Assembly (NCBI RefSeq): GCF_014334335.1
Contig: NZ_JACSEU010000001.1
Location: 682,001-746,000 of the forward strand
DNA length: 64,000 nucleotides
Direction: 5' to 3'
Origin: Treponema sp. Marseille-Q3903
GTDB lineage: Bacteria > Spirochaetota > Spirochaetia > Treponematales > Treponemataceae
The notes beneath the pieces are model-generated. The model did no database searches. It was given only the letters and a program-made list of their open reading frames with translations, and was not told where the DNA came from. How positions within the stretch are numbered: the first letter of the stretch is position 1; each line of letters starts with the position of its first letter. Positions 32,911 through 40,390 of this stretch are shown here, one piece after another. Both the position numbers and the translations under genes were made by a program.

Positions 32911-33852
32911 ATGAAAAAATTAGGAAAACTAGAAAAAGTTGAACTACGAGATTTTTGGGCTGATGAAGCAAAAGATTTTACACCTTGGCTAGCAAAAGAA
33001 GAAAATATAGACGAATTAAGTAATACTATTGGAATTGATATAGAAGTTGAAGCTACCGAAGTTTTTGTAGGAAACTATAGAGCAGATATTATAGGACGTG
33101 ATATTTCAAACAATCAAAGAGTAGTTATAGAAAATCAATTAGAAAAATCGAATCATGAACATCTAGGAAAAATAATTACATATGCCTCAGGTATTGGTGC
33201 GACAACAGTTATTTGGATTTGTAGTTCTATTACAGACGAGCATAGGCAGGCTATTGATTGGGTTAATGAAAATACTATTGAAGACATTAAGTTTTTTGCT
33301 ATAGAAATCGAATTATGGAAAATTGGAGAGTCAGAGCCAGCTCCAAGATTTAATATTATTTGTCGTCCTAATGAATGGGTAAAAACTACAAAAGACAAAA
33401 GCATTTCTAAAGAATTATCAGTAACAAAAAGTTTACAATTAGAATATTGGAATTATTTAAGAGATTATTTTAATCAGAAAACAACATTTTTAAGTTTAAG
33501 AACTCCTAGAGCTCAACATTGGTATTCTATTGCTGTTGGAAAATCAAAATTTAATATTTCGCTTACAGTAAATACAGTACATAATAGATTGGGTTGTGAA
33601 TTATATATGCGTGGAGAAAAAGCTAAAGATAATTTTTCACAACTTAAAAATGATAAACAAGCTATAGAAAATGAAATAGGGGTTGAATTAGATTGGCAAG
33701 AACTTCCAGATGGTCAAGATTCAAGAATAATTTTATACAGAGATGGAAACATTAACAATAAAGAGTCATGGGATGAAACTTGTGAATGGTTTAAAAAATA
33801 TGCAGAATTGTTCCATAAAACATTCAATGACCGCATAAAGAAATTAAAATGA
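32911..33852 (+). CDS. DUF4268 protein with nuclease-like N-terminus
   Basis: 313 aa, cassette C24. ATG at 32911 after ggag; the longer frame from 32812 crosses the attC. The N-terminal part RADIIGRDISNNQRVVIENQ followed by LEKSNHEHLGKIITYASG resembles a PD-(D/E)xK nuclease core. The C-terminal YWNYLRDYFNQKTTFLSLRT and IILYRDGNINNKESWDET belong to DUF4268. A defence or DNA-repair role is inferred only. Confidence 0.8.
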   Translation: MKKLGKLEKVELRDFWADEAKDFTPWLAKEENIDELSNTIGIDIEVEATEVFVGNYRADIIGRDISNNQRVVIENQLEKSNHEHLGKIITYASGIGATTVIWICSSITDEHRQAIDWVNENTIEDIKFFAIEIELWKIGESEPAPRFNIICRPNEWVKTTKDKSISKELSVTKSLQLEYWNYLRDYFNQKTTFLSLRTPRAQHWYSIAVGKSKFNISLTVNTVHNRLGCELYMRGEKAKDNFSQLKNDKQAIENEIGVELDWQELPDGQDSRIILYRDGNINNKESWDETCEWFKKYAELFHKTFNDRIKKLK

Positions 33853-33853
33853 C

Positions 33854-33916
33854 ACATAACAAAGGTTCGTAGCCGACAGTGGGTCGAGCCCGCTGCGGTA
33901 CAACCAGTTGTTGAAC
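33854..33916 (+). other. attC of cassette C24
   Basis: R'' ACATAAC, R' GTTGAAC (33910-33916), loop hairpin gtgggtcgagcccgc. R'' complements own start (32871). A 23-bp remnant (33911-33933) follows before the true start of C25. Confidence 0.9.
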
Positions 33917-33972
33917 GGACGCTGTGCGCCCCGTTATGACGACAGGCGCACTTGCCTGCCAAGGAGTAAAAA

Positions 33973-34398
33973 ATGAAAAGAGTAAACAAAGTATTTTTAC
34001 TGAGTTTAATGGGATTCCTTCTTTGTATGAATTTGTCTGCAAAGCCAAAGAATCAGAACAAAAAAAATGATCAGTTTCCGAAACCTACCGAAATTGAAGG
34101 AAAAACCTTTGAAGGTGAAAATTCTGGACATTCCATTAAATATGAATTTAATTCAGATGGAACCTTCAAGAAAACTGTTGATAATGAAGTTTTCGATGGA
34201 AAATGGAAATTCGATGAAAAAAGTTATCCAATGATGGCATATACTTTTGATTGGGTAGAAGGCGAAAATAAAAAAGGTTATTTAATAACAATAAAGAAAA
34301 ATAATGATGGAACAATTTCTTTTTCTGGTTATTGGTATTTGACAGATGCTTATATAACTTTACTAGAAACCGTAAAAGAAGTTACTGTTACTGAGTAA
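33973..34398 (+). CDS. putative secreted protein
   Basis: 141 aa, cassette C25, RBS aaggag. MKRVNKVFLLSLMGFLLCMN ending LSAKP is a signal peptide. The mature part (GTFKKTVDNEVFDGKWKFDE) has the beta-strand pattern of small lipocalin-like or surface domains of spirochetes. No family assigned. A strong terminator follows. Confidence 0.72.
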   Translation: MKRVNKVFLLSLMGFLLCMNLSAKPKNQNKKNDQFPKPTEIEGKTFEGENSGHSIKYEFNSDGTFKKTVDNEVFDGKWKFDEKSYPMMAYTFDWVEGENKKGYLITIKKNNDGTISFSGYWYLTDAYITLLETVKEVTVTE

Positions 34399-34405
34399 TA
34401 GGAAT

Positions 34406-34440
34406 ATTTAATAAAGCAAGTCAAGCTTGCTTTATTAAAT
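34406..34440 (+). terminator. long hairpin terminator
   Basis: Perfect 15-bp stem atttaataaagcaag / cttgctttattaaat with loop tcaag. Confidence 0.8.
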
Positions 34441-34442
34441 GA

Positions 34443-34497
34443 AATTGAACTTTATGGTTTACGCAAAGTAGCGGTAATACGCGGCTTTACGCCGCTT
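34443..34497 (+). repeat. degenerate junction element E3
   Basis: Similar to E2 over its length: attgaactttatggtttacg, then caaagtagcggtaatac and hairpin gcggctttacgccgc. Confidence 0.5.
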
Positions 34498-34600
34498 AGA
34501 AAAAGTTAATAATAGAAGCGTACGCTGTAAATGGTCGTGCAGAATCTGCTAAATAAAAAAAGTTTTAAGAAATCTTATTCTGTAGAAGAAATATAATTTG

Positions 34601-34663
34601 TCATAACACCCGCCTCAACCTGACATTGCCTTTACGGCAATGCAGGTTAAGCGAATGTTAGGC
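34601..34663 (+). other. attC of cassette C25
   Basis: R'' TCATAAC, R' GTTAGGC (34657-34663). R'' complements GTTATGA at 33933, which marks the real 5' end of C25. Confidence 0.92.
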
Positions 34664-34752
34664 GGACGGGCCACTGGCCGCTTATTGTTAATAAGTGAAG
34701 TCCTCCGGCATATTTTCAAATAAATATCTAAAAAAATCTTAGGAGGATTTTT
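34664..34752 (+). promoter_or_regulatory. leader with SD-sequestering stem (C26)
   Basis: aagtcctcc (34698-34706) can pair with ggaggattt (34742-34750), 9 bp with one G-U. The hairpin cttattgttaataag is identical to that of C4. Confidence 0.65.
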
Positions 34753-35460
34753 ATGAAAAGAAGTTTAGGAAAAATTGTTTCAGTTTTATCTGCAACAATT
34801 TTATTGTCATCACTTACAGGTTGTGTTTCATTGCCAGATTTTTCTGAAAAGCAAATCGAAAAATTTCAAAATGCGCAAGGAACACCAAAAGACAGCGTGG
34901 TATTTTACGGGTTTCTTCCAATGAATGATGAAGTAAAATTCAAGCAGATTGACAAGAAATATCCTTCAGACGAACAGGATGGAATAAAACTTTCGCTTAC
35001 AGATTCAAGTGGATTCTGGCTTTCAACACCTGTCGTGCCTGGCTCAACTTATATGATTTCCTATATGAAAGGCTCTGTTCAGGGCGGAATGTCAACTTCG
35101 ACAAGCACCAATATGATTACACCAAACCTCACTCAACAGACAACGACCACAACATTTGAAACAAATGTTTGGGATCAAGAATTTACAGAAGACATGCAGT
35201 ATTTTGTAATAAAAATACCAAAAGAACCTGGGCTTTATTGTTTCGGTCAATATATGGGCAGAGAAATTATGGCAAATGCACAAGCAGGAAATCCAACTCA
35301 GATTTTTGACCAAAGCAACATAAAAGAAAAATGGGGAAAAAACGGAAATCAGGTAATAGTTAACGGACTTACACAGTTAATCAAGGCTTACAAAGGAACT
35401 GAATGGGAAACTTTAGCTTTAGAAGAGATGGGCAAGTATCCTGAATGTAAGCGATTATAG
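34753..35460 (+). CDS. putative lipoprotein
   Basis: 235 aa, first gene of C26. MKRSLGKIVSVLSATILLSS then LTGC gives the lipobox with Cys24. The mature part contains a Ser/Thr-rich stretch (STSTSTNMITPNLTQQTTTT) and GLYCFGQYMGREIMANAQAG; no family assigned. Two terminators follow (35471-35498 and 35505-35529), which isolate it from the type III TA locus. Confidence 0.78.
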   Translation: MKRSLGKIVSVLSATILLSSLTGCVSLPDFSEKQIEKFQNAQGTPKDSVVFYGFLPMNDEVKFKQIDKKYPSDEQDGIKLSLTDSSGFWLSTPVVPGSTYMISYMKGSVQGGMSTSTSTNMITPNLTQQTTTTTFETNVWDQEFTEDMQYFVIKIPKEPGLYCFGQYMGREIMANAQAGNPTQIFDQSNIKEKWGKNGNQVIVNGLTQLIKAYKGTEWETLALEEMGKYPECKRL

Positions 35461-35470
35461 AAAACTCAAA

Positions 35471-35529
35471 AAAACAGACAAGCTTGACTTGGCTGTTTTT
35501 GTACGGCGGGTCAAGCCCGCCTTTTTTTT
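35471..35529 (+). terminator. two consecutive terminators
   Basis: First stem aaaacagacaag / cttggctgtttt; second stem ggcggg / cccgcc with loop tcaag and eight T. Confidence 0.9.
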
Positions 35530-35534
35530 GTATA

Positions 35535-35563
35535 TTGACAGAAAAAGTTTTCCATGTTATAAG
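35535..35563 (+). promoter_or_regulatory. promoter of type III TA locus
   Basis: TTGACA (35535-35540), 17-nt spacer, TATAAG (35558-35563). Confidence 0.88.
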
Positions 35564-35569
35564 ATTAAT

Positions 35570-35704
35570 TAGTGAGGCTCGCTCTCCTCTAAAGAGCAAG
35601 TTATAAGAGGTTTCTCTTGACCTTAACAAGGAATTTATACGAGGCATATCGCGGCCTTTATGCGCGAGATTTAACAAGGCAGGCCTAGTGCTTGCCTTTT
35701 TTTT
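35570..35704 (+). ncRNA. toxI: type III antitoxin RNA (ToxI-like, three repeats)
   Basis: Three units of 33, 34 and 35 nt (35578-35610, 35611-35644, 35645-35679), each ending in agg. Each has a hairpin with different stem but similar loop: gctct-cctcta-agagc, cttg-accttaa-caag, tcgcg-gcctttatg-cgcga. A partial unit precedes. The terminator at 35676-35704 limits read-through to toxN. This is the layout of ToxIN antitoxin RNAs. Confidence 0.78.
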
Positions 35705-35715
35705 ATGGGGAAAAT

Positions 35716-36216
35716 ATGGGAAACTTGAAAATATATGAAATAGAGAATGCTTATATTGATTACCTTGTGCCTTTTGCACCGCATTTGTTTCACAACAAAA
35801 AGGATAATCAAGAAAATGAACGAAAGTATATTGGAATCATTCTGACTGTAAACGGATTAGATTATTTTGCGCATCTTTCATCTTTTAAGGAAAAGCATCG
35901 CAAAATGAAAAATAACATGGATTTCTTAAAAGTAGGAAATTATGCCGTTATAAATCTAAACAATATGTTTCCTGTTCCTAAATCTCAGTGTATTTATGTA
36001 GATATTTCAAAAGAATCAAATCCATCGTATAAAGCATTGCTTTCGGCAGAGTATCGTATTATCACTTCTCTTGCAGATAGAATTTTGAAAAATGCAAAAT
36101 CACTTTACGAATATAAAATGAAAAATGGTAATTCGACTCCGCTTGCAAAAAGATGTAATGACTTTAAATTACTTGAAGAAAACTGTAAGAAATATTTTGG
36201 TGTAAGTAAGAAATAA
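35716..36216 (+). CDS. toxN: ToxN/AbiQ-family endoribonuclease toxin
   Basis: 166 aa. ATG at 35716 after ggggaaaat. YEIENAYIDYLVPFAPHLFH, KYIGIILTVNGLDYFAHLSS, FKEKHRKMKNNMDFLKVGNY and AVINLNNMFPV are the conserved ToxN/AbiQ blocks, including the KxKHRK basic site. ToxN cuts RNA and is held inactive by the repeat RNA encoded just upstream; known loci protect against phages. Its stop touches the attC. Confidence 0.92.
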   Translation: MGNLKIYEIENAYIDYLVPFAPHLFHNKKDNQENERKYIGIILTVNGLDYFAHLSSFKEKHRKMKNNMDFLKVGNYAVINLNNMFPVPKSQCIYVDISKESNPSYKALLSAEYRIITSLADRILKNAKSLYEYKMKNGNSTPLAKRCNDFKLLEENCKKYFGVSKK

Positions 36217-36279
36217 CCTAACAACAGGTTCGTAGCCGACAGCGGGTCGAGCCCGCTGCGGTACAACCCATTGTTATGT
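36216..36279 (+). other. attC of cassette C26
   Basis: R'' ACCTAAC, R' GTTATGT (36273-36279). One mismatch to own start GTTAGGC but exact for the start of C13, the other lipoprotein plus ToxIN cassette. Confidence 0.92.
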
Positions 36280-36313
36280 GTACTGCCCTTTGGGCAGCAG
36301 TTTGGGAGGACAA

Positions 36314-36664
36314 ATGTTTGATAGTGATATTTGCAAGAAAAAAGATGGTTCACCCTTAAAGACTTATGAATCTGAATATGAAGCTCAAGAAGCTATTGAA
36401 TATGTGAAAAGACAACATGGAAATGAACACGTAAGCTATAAATGCTCACGATGTGGTTACTGGCACCTTTCACCAAAAGAACGTCAAACGCCTAATCATA
36501 AAAGTTATTGCCTTGATTCTAACGGTAGAACAAAACAAGCCTATCCGACTTATGAAGCGGCTAAAAGGAGAGCGGAAATAATTTTTGATGAAAAAGGAAT
36601 AGAACTTTTTGTTTATCATTGTGATCAATGTAATGAATATCATTTAACACATAACCAGTATTAG
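36314..36664 (+). CDS. small double zinc-ribbon protein
   Basis: 116 aa, first gene of C27. ATG at 36314 after gggagga. Two similar knuckles occur, YKCSRCGYWHLSP and YHCDQCNEYHLTH, each CxxC plus His, separated by an alpha-helical repeat (TYESEYEAQEAIEYVKRQ and TYEAAKRRAEIIFDEKG). So the protein is an internal duplication. Likely cytosolic and nucleic-acid or protein binding; family not recognised. Confidence 0.75.
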   Translation: MFDSDICKKKDGSPLKTYESEYEAQEAIEYVKRQHGNEHVSYKCSRCGYWHLSPKERQTPNHKSYCLDSNGRTKQAYPTYEAAKRRAEIIFDEKGIELFVYHCDQCNEYHLTHNQY

Positions 36665-36675
36665 GAGATTTTGAA

Positions 36676-37998
36676 ATGAACAAAATTCGAAGATCATTAA
36701 AGAATTTGAATTGGAAATTATTTATTTCTTTACTTGTGATGGGGTTGTGTCCAACAATTTACACAACTTTACGCGTCTTTTTTTTAGGACAACTGCCAGG
36801 CGATTGGGTGTTTTCAATAGCCGGTCAACTTTCGTGGGTAAACTTGCTTTATGAAATTTTAGATGAAGCAATTATTCTCCCTTTGTACTTTTTTATGGGA
36901 AAAGCGATAAATAATAAAAATGATTATACAAACCGTATCAAGACCGGACTAATCATTTCATTTTCCGTTTATGCAGTTTGTTCTATTTTTATAATAGGTT
37001 TTACTAATCCGCTTTTATCTATAATGGCTACAAGCAAGGATATAATTTCAGAGTCTGTTATTTATATCAGAATAGAAAGCATAGCAAATATTTTTATACT
37101 TTTAAGTAATTTTATACTTATCTGTTTGATAACACTTGGAAAATCACGATATGTTTATATCCTTACCGCCGCAAAATTAATATTAAGCATAGTTTTTGAC
37201 ACATTTTTGGTTTCTACATTGAACATATCTGCAAATCTTGGAGTAAATGGAATCGGCTATAGTAATATAATCGTAAACATAATTTTGTTCGCAGTATCTG
37301 TGGTTCTGCTTTCAAAAGAAGGATATAAGATTTTCAATAAAGAGAAACTTTCATTTACATGGGCAAAAGAATTTGTAAAAATTGGCGGTATTTCAGGTTT
37401 GGAATCCTTTGTAAGAAATATTGCTTATATGCTTATGATAAGCCGTATGGTTAATATGGTAAATGAACAGGGTACTTATTGGGTTGCAAATAGTTTTATC
37501 TGGGGATGGTTGCTATTGCCGATTAACCAACTGGGAGAATTGATAAAGCAGGAAGTTAGTACAGATGAAAAGGCGATAAAAAATAATACGCTTGGATATT
37601 TTGCAGTTACAGCGATAGTCTGTCTTGTTTGGTTTATAACAATCCCCGGTTGGAAAGGATTTATGGCAAATGTGCTGCAATTTTCTGATGTTGATAAATT
37701 ATATAACCTTGTTATGGTGCTTCTTGGCTTTTATGTATTGTACGCATTGCAAAATGTATTTGATTGCGAGTTTTACGGACTTGGAAAAACAAATTATATG
37801 CTTTTTGAATCAATAGTTACCAATTCAATTTATTATGGGATAGCATTTGCTTTGTATCTTGCAGGTAAATGGACACCGACATTAATGAGTATTGCATTAT
37901 TATTCGGTGTCGGAAATGCTTTTGACAGTATTGTTTCAGGCGGAGCTTTTGCATATTTATTGAAGAAAAAGAAAATCAATATTTTTGAGGTTGAGTAA
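36676..37998 (+). CDS. MATE family multidrug/toxin efflux protein
   Basis: 440 aa with about 12 membrane segments, RBS taggag. Length and pattern (ISLLVMGLCPTIYTTLRVFF, DTFLVSTLNISANLGVNGIG, VNEQGTYWVANSFIWGWLLL) fit MATE-type Na+- or H+-coupled exporters or related flippases of the MOP superfamily. It overlaps the next gene by one base (TAATG). The substrate is unknown. Confidence 0.8.
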   Translation: MNKIRRSLKNLNWKLFISLLVMGLCPTIYTTLRVFFLGQLPGDWVFSIAGQLSWVNLLYEILDEAIILPLYFFMGKAINNKNDYTNRIKTGLIISFSVYAVCSIFIIGFTNPLLSIMATSKDIISESVIYIRIESIANIFILLSNFILICLITLGKSRYVYILTAAKLILSIVFDTFLVSTLNISANLGVNGIGYSNIIVNIILFAVSVVLLSKEGYKIFNKEKLSFTWAKEFVKIGGISGLESFVRNIAYMLMISRMVNMVNEQGTYWVANSFIWGWLLLPINQLGELIKQEVSTDEKAIKNNTLGYFAVTAIVCLVWFITIPGWKGFMANVLQFSDVDKLYNLVMVLLGFYVLYALQNVFDCEFYGLGKTNYMLFESIVTNSIYYGIAFALYLAGKWTPTLMSIALLFGVGNAFDSIVSGGAFAYLLKKKKINIFEVE

Positions 37999-38666
37999 TG
38001 AAATTAACATCAATATATGAACACATGGAAAAAGGAGCTGCCAAAATTCCAAATAATGCTAATTGCAAAATTATATTTAGGCATTCAATTCGTGAGAGTA
38101 TTGATTTAGGTGATATCAGAAAGGCGATATTGACAAATGAAGGAATTGAATTTGCGAGGAGTTTTGGACGAAATATCGACTATCGTATTGGTTTTGTGGG
38201 TTCAAGTTCATGTGAAAGAAATATTCAAACATGTGAAGAAATATTAAATGGATGCGGCTATACACGACCGATAAATCAGGCTAAAAATGAATTGGAACTT
38301 CCGCAAGTGAGCGATAGAGAATTGAGCGATAAAATATTTAAGGACTATCAGTTTGAAAATGCAAGAATTATATATGAATTAAATAATGGTGCGCTTCCTG
38401 GATTTAATTCATTAGGTAAAGCAAGTAATATCATGCTTGATTATATTTTTGATAACGGTAATGTAGAAAATACAGTAGATTTATTCTGTACCCATGATTT
38501 TCAAATGGCAATTCTTTATGCATATTTATTTGATTTTGGAAAAATTAAAGATGATTTTATTAACAATAAATGGCCAATGATGCTTGAAGGAATGATCATT
38601 TGGGGGGCAAGAAATCATTTTTGGTGTAGTTGGAGAAATGAAGTAAAAGAGTTTATAAACACATAA
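37998..38666 (+). CDS. histidine phosphatase-like protein
   Basis: 222 aa, coupled to the MATE gene. CKIIFRHSIRESIDLGDIRK holds the RH motif of the histidine phosphatase superfamily (RHS in place of RHG), ILTNEGIEFARSFGRNIDYR fits the following helix, and LFCTHDFQMAILYAYLF supplies the second catalytic His. Coupling suggests that transporter and phosphatase act in one pathway. Confidence 0.78.
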   Translation: MKLTSIYEHMEKGAAKIPNNANCKIIFRHSIRESIDLGDIRKAILTNEGIEFARSFGRNIDYRIGFVGSSSCERNIQTCEEILNGCGYTRPINQAKNELELPQVSDRELSDKIFKDYQFENARIIYELNNGALPGFNSLGKASNIMLDYIFDNGNVENTVDLFCTHDFQMAILYAYLFDFGKIKDDFINNKWPMMLEGMIIWGARNHFWCSWRNEVKEFINT

Positions 38667-38727
38667 CACCGTTTTCAAAGCCGACAAACGTGACTGAGCC
38701 CGTTTGCGGTTTAAAACGATGTTATAC
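38661..38727 (+). other. attC of cassette C27
   Basis: R'' ACATAAC, R' GTTATAC (38721-38727). R'' complements own start (36273), so zinc protein, MATE and phosphatase travel as one cassette. Confidence 0.93.
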
Positions 38728-38764
38728 GCACACGCCATTGGCGTGGTTATTTTTAGGAGAAATA

Positions 38765-39340
38765 ATGACGACAGTATATTTTGTAAGGCATTGCAAGCCT
38801 GATGGGAAAGTAATTGATGAGCGAAACAGACCTTTGACAGATGAAGGAATTTCTGATTCATATAAAGTAATGGAAATGTTAAAAGATAAAAAAATTGATG
38901 TATTTATTTCTAGTCCATACAAAAGAAGTTTTGATTCAGTAAAAAAAGCCGCAGAGTTTTATAACAAAACGATTGAAACTGATGAAAGATTACGTGAACG
39001 CAAAGCAGGAAAAGATAGTAATAATCACGAAATGTTCAAAAAACGGTGGGAAAATCTTTGTTTTGCAGAAGATGATGGAGAATCTATTGATGCTGTACAA
39101 AAAAGAAATATTGAGGCATTGAATGAAATTCTTCAAAAATATGCGGATAAAAATATAGTCATAGGAACGCATGGAACGGCTTTAAGTAGTATATTCAATT
39201 ATTATGATTCAAGTTTTAATGGAGACAGTTTTATGCGAATAATTGATTTTATGCCGTACATTGTAAAAATGGAATTTGATGGAAATGTTTTTTTATCAAA
39301 AGAAGAATTATTCCATATAAAAAAAGAATATAAGGGATAA
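38765..39340 (+). CDS. histidine phosphatase family protein
   Basis: 191 aa, first gene of C28. ATG at 38765 after taggag. TTVYFVRHCKPDGKVIDERN (RHC in place of RHG), VFISSPYKRSFDSVKKAAEF, IETDERLRERKAG and IVIGTHGTALSSIF are the phosphoglycerate-mutase-like blocks with both catalytic His residues. It lies directly after the cassette with another histidine phosphatase, but the two are not close copies. Confidence 0.9.
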   Translation: MTTVYFVRHCKPDGKVIDERNRPLTDEGISDSYKVMEMLKDKKIDVFISSPYKRSFDSVKKAAEFYNKTIETDERLRERKAGKDSNNHEMFKKRWENLCFAEDDGESIDAVQKRNIEALNEILQKYADKNIVIGTHGTALSSIFNYYDSSFNGDSFMRIIDFMPYIVKMEFDGNVFLSKEELFHIKKEYKG

Positions 39341-39441
39341 GCATTATTTTTCCAGTAAGCTAAATCTGCTTAAAAAATGGAATCGAATTTTACGCTTTGG
39401 AGAATATGTTGTGTTTTAATCTTTCTAAAAACATACCTTTC

Positions 39442-39470
39442 TTGACACCATATACAACGCCACTTATAAT
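39442..39470 (+). promoter_or_regulatory. consensus promoter of hicAB, leaderless
   Basis: TTGACA (39442-39447), 17-nt spacer, TATAAT (39465-39470), six bases before the hicA ATG. Confidence 0.88.
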
Positions 39471-39476
39471 GAGATT

Positions 39477-39896
39477 ATGGCTCAATGGGAAAAACTGCTG
39501 GCTAAAATACTATCTCTTGATAAAGATATGCGTTTTACAGAACTCAAGAAAGTGCTACAAAGTTACGGCTATAGAATGACACAACCAAACCGAGGAAGCA
39601 GTCATTATACTTTTCGAAAAGATGGTTGTAATCCGATTACCATCCCAAAACATGAACGTTTATTTTCATCCGTTAAGCAGTGCGGCTGAAAAACACTACC
39701 GAGTTTGCCTACCGGCAAACATCGCTTATTGTATGCCGTTTCTCATTTTATTACGAAACGGCGGAAAATAAGCACTTTCAAGATTTGAAAATCTTTTCAA
39801 ATGCTTATTTTAAATGAACTGATAAAAATGATTTATGTAAGAATGGTAAAAGAGGTTGTAGAATCTGAAGAGGAGCACAAGGGAAAGGAGGACTGA
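39477..39896 (+). pseudogene. hicA: hicA toxin interrupted by a hairpin-rich insertion
   Basis: The open part (39477-39689) reads FTELKKVLQSYGYRMTQPNR, GSSHYTFRKDGCNPITIPKH, the HicA dsRNA-binding fold with its catalytic His. After HER the sequence changes. The missing C-terminus (IKMIYVRMVKEVVESEEEHK) reappears at about 39829-39893, directly before hicB. About 165 bp with several hairpins lies between. As it stands HicA lacks its last helix. Confidence 0.8.
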
Positions 39897-39897
39897 T

Positions 39898-40275
39898 ATG
39901 AAAACAATTGATGAATATATGAAAATGCCATATAAACTGGAAATTATTCCGGATTCAGAAGAAGCAGGTTTTGTAGCCTCATATCCAGATCTTCCGGGTT
40001 GTATAACTTGCGGTTCAACAATTTCTGATGCAGTTAATAATGCAGAAAATGCAAAAAAAGAGTGGCTTTTGGCTGCCATTGAAGAAAATATTGAAATTGC
40101 AGAGCCAGAAAGTGCCGATTCTTATTCCGGTCAATTCAAACTACGTATTCCAAAATCTTTGCACAAGACTCTTGCCGAAGATTCTAAAAAGGAAGGTGTA
40201 AGTATGAACCAATATTGTGTATATCTTCTTGCAAAGAATTCAAAAAAAGAACATGGTGTATTTACGAAAAAATAA
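39898..40275 (+). CDS. hicB: HicB antitoxin
   Basis: 125 aa, RBS aaaggagg. YKLEIIPDSEEAGFVASYPD then LPGCITCGSTISDAVNNAEN is the HicB core, and SGQFKLRIPKSLHKTLAEDS with GVSMNQYCVYLLAK the RHH DNA-binding domain. It should bind HicA and repress the promoter at 39442. The partner toxin is disrupted. Confidence 0.92.
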   Translation: MKTIDEYMKMPYKLEIIPDSEEAGFVASYPDLPGCITCGSTISDAVNNAENAKKEWLLAAIEENIEIAEPESADSYSGQFKLRIPKSLHKTLAEDSKKEGVSMNQYCVYLLAKNSKKEHGVFTKK

Positions 40276-40284
40276 GCTGTATTC

Positions 40285-40351
40285 GTACAACACCGTTTTC
40301 AAAGCCGACAAACCGCTCAAGCCGTTGTTGCGGTTTAAAACGATGTTAGAT
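40285..40351 (+). other. attC of cassette C28
   Basis: R'' GTACAAC (one base off own start GTTATAC), R' GTTAGAT (40345-40351). Confidence 0.9.
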
Positions 40352-40390
40352 GCACACTGCACAGCAGTGGAAAACGTAGGAGACAAAAAA

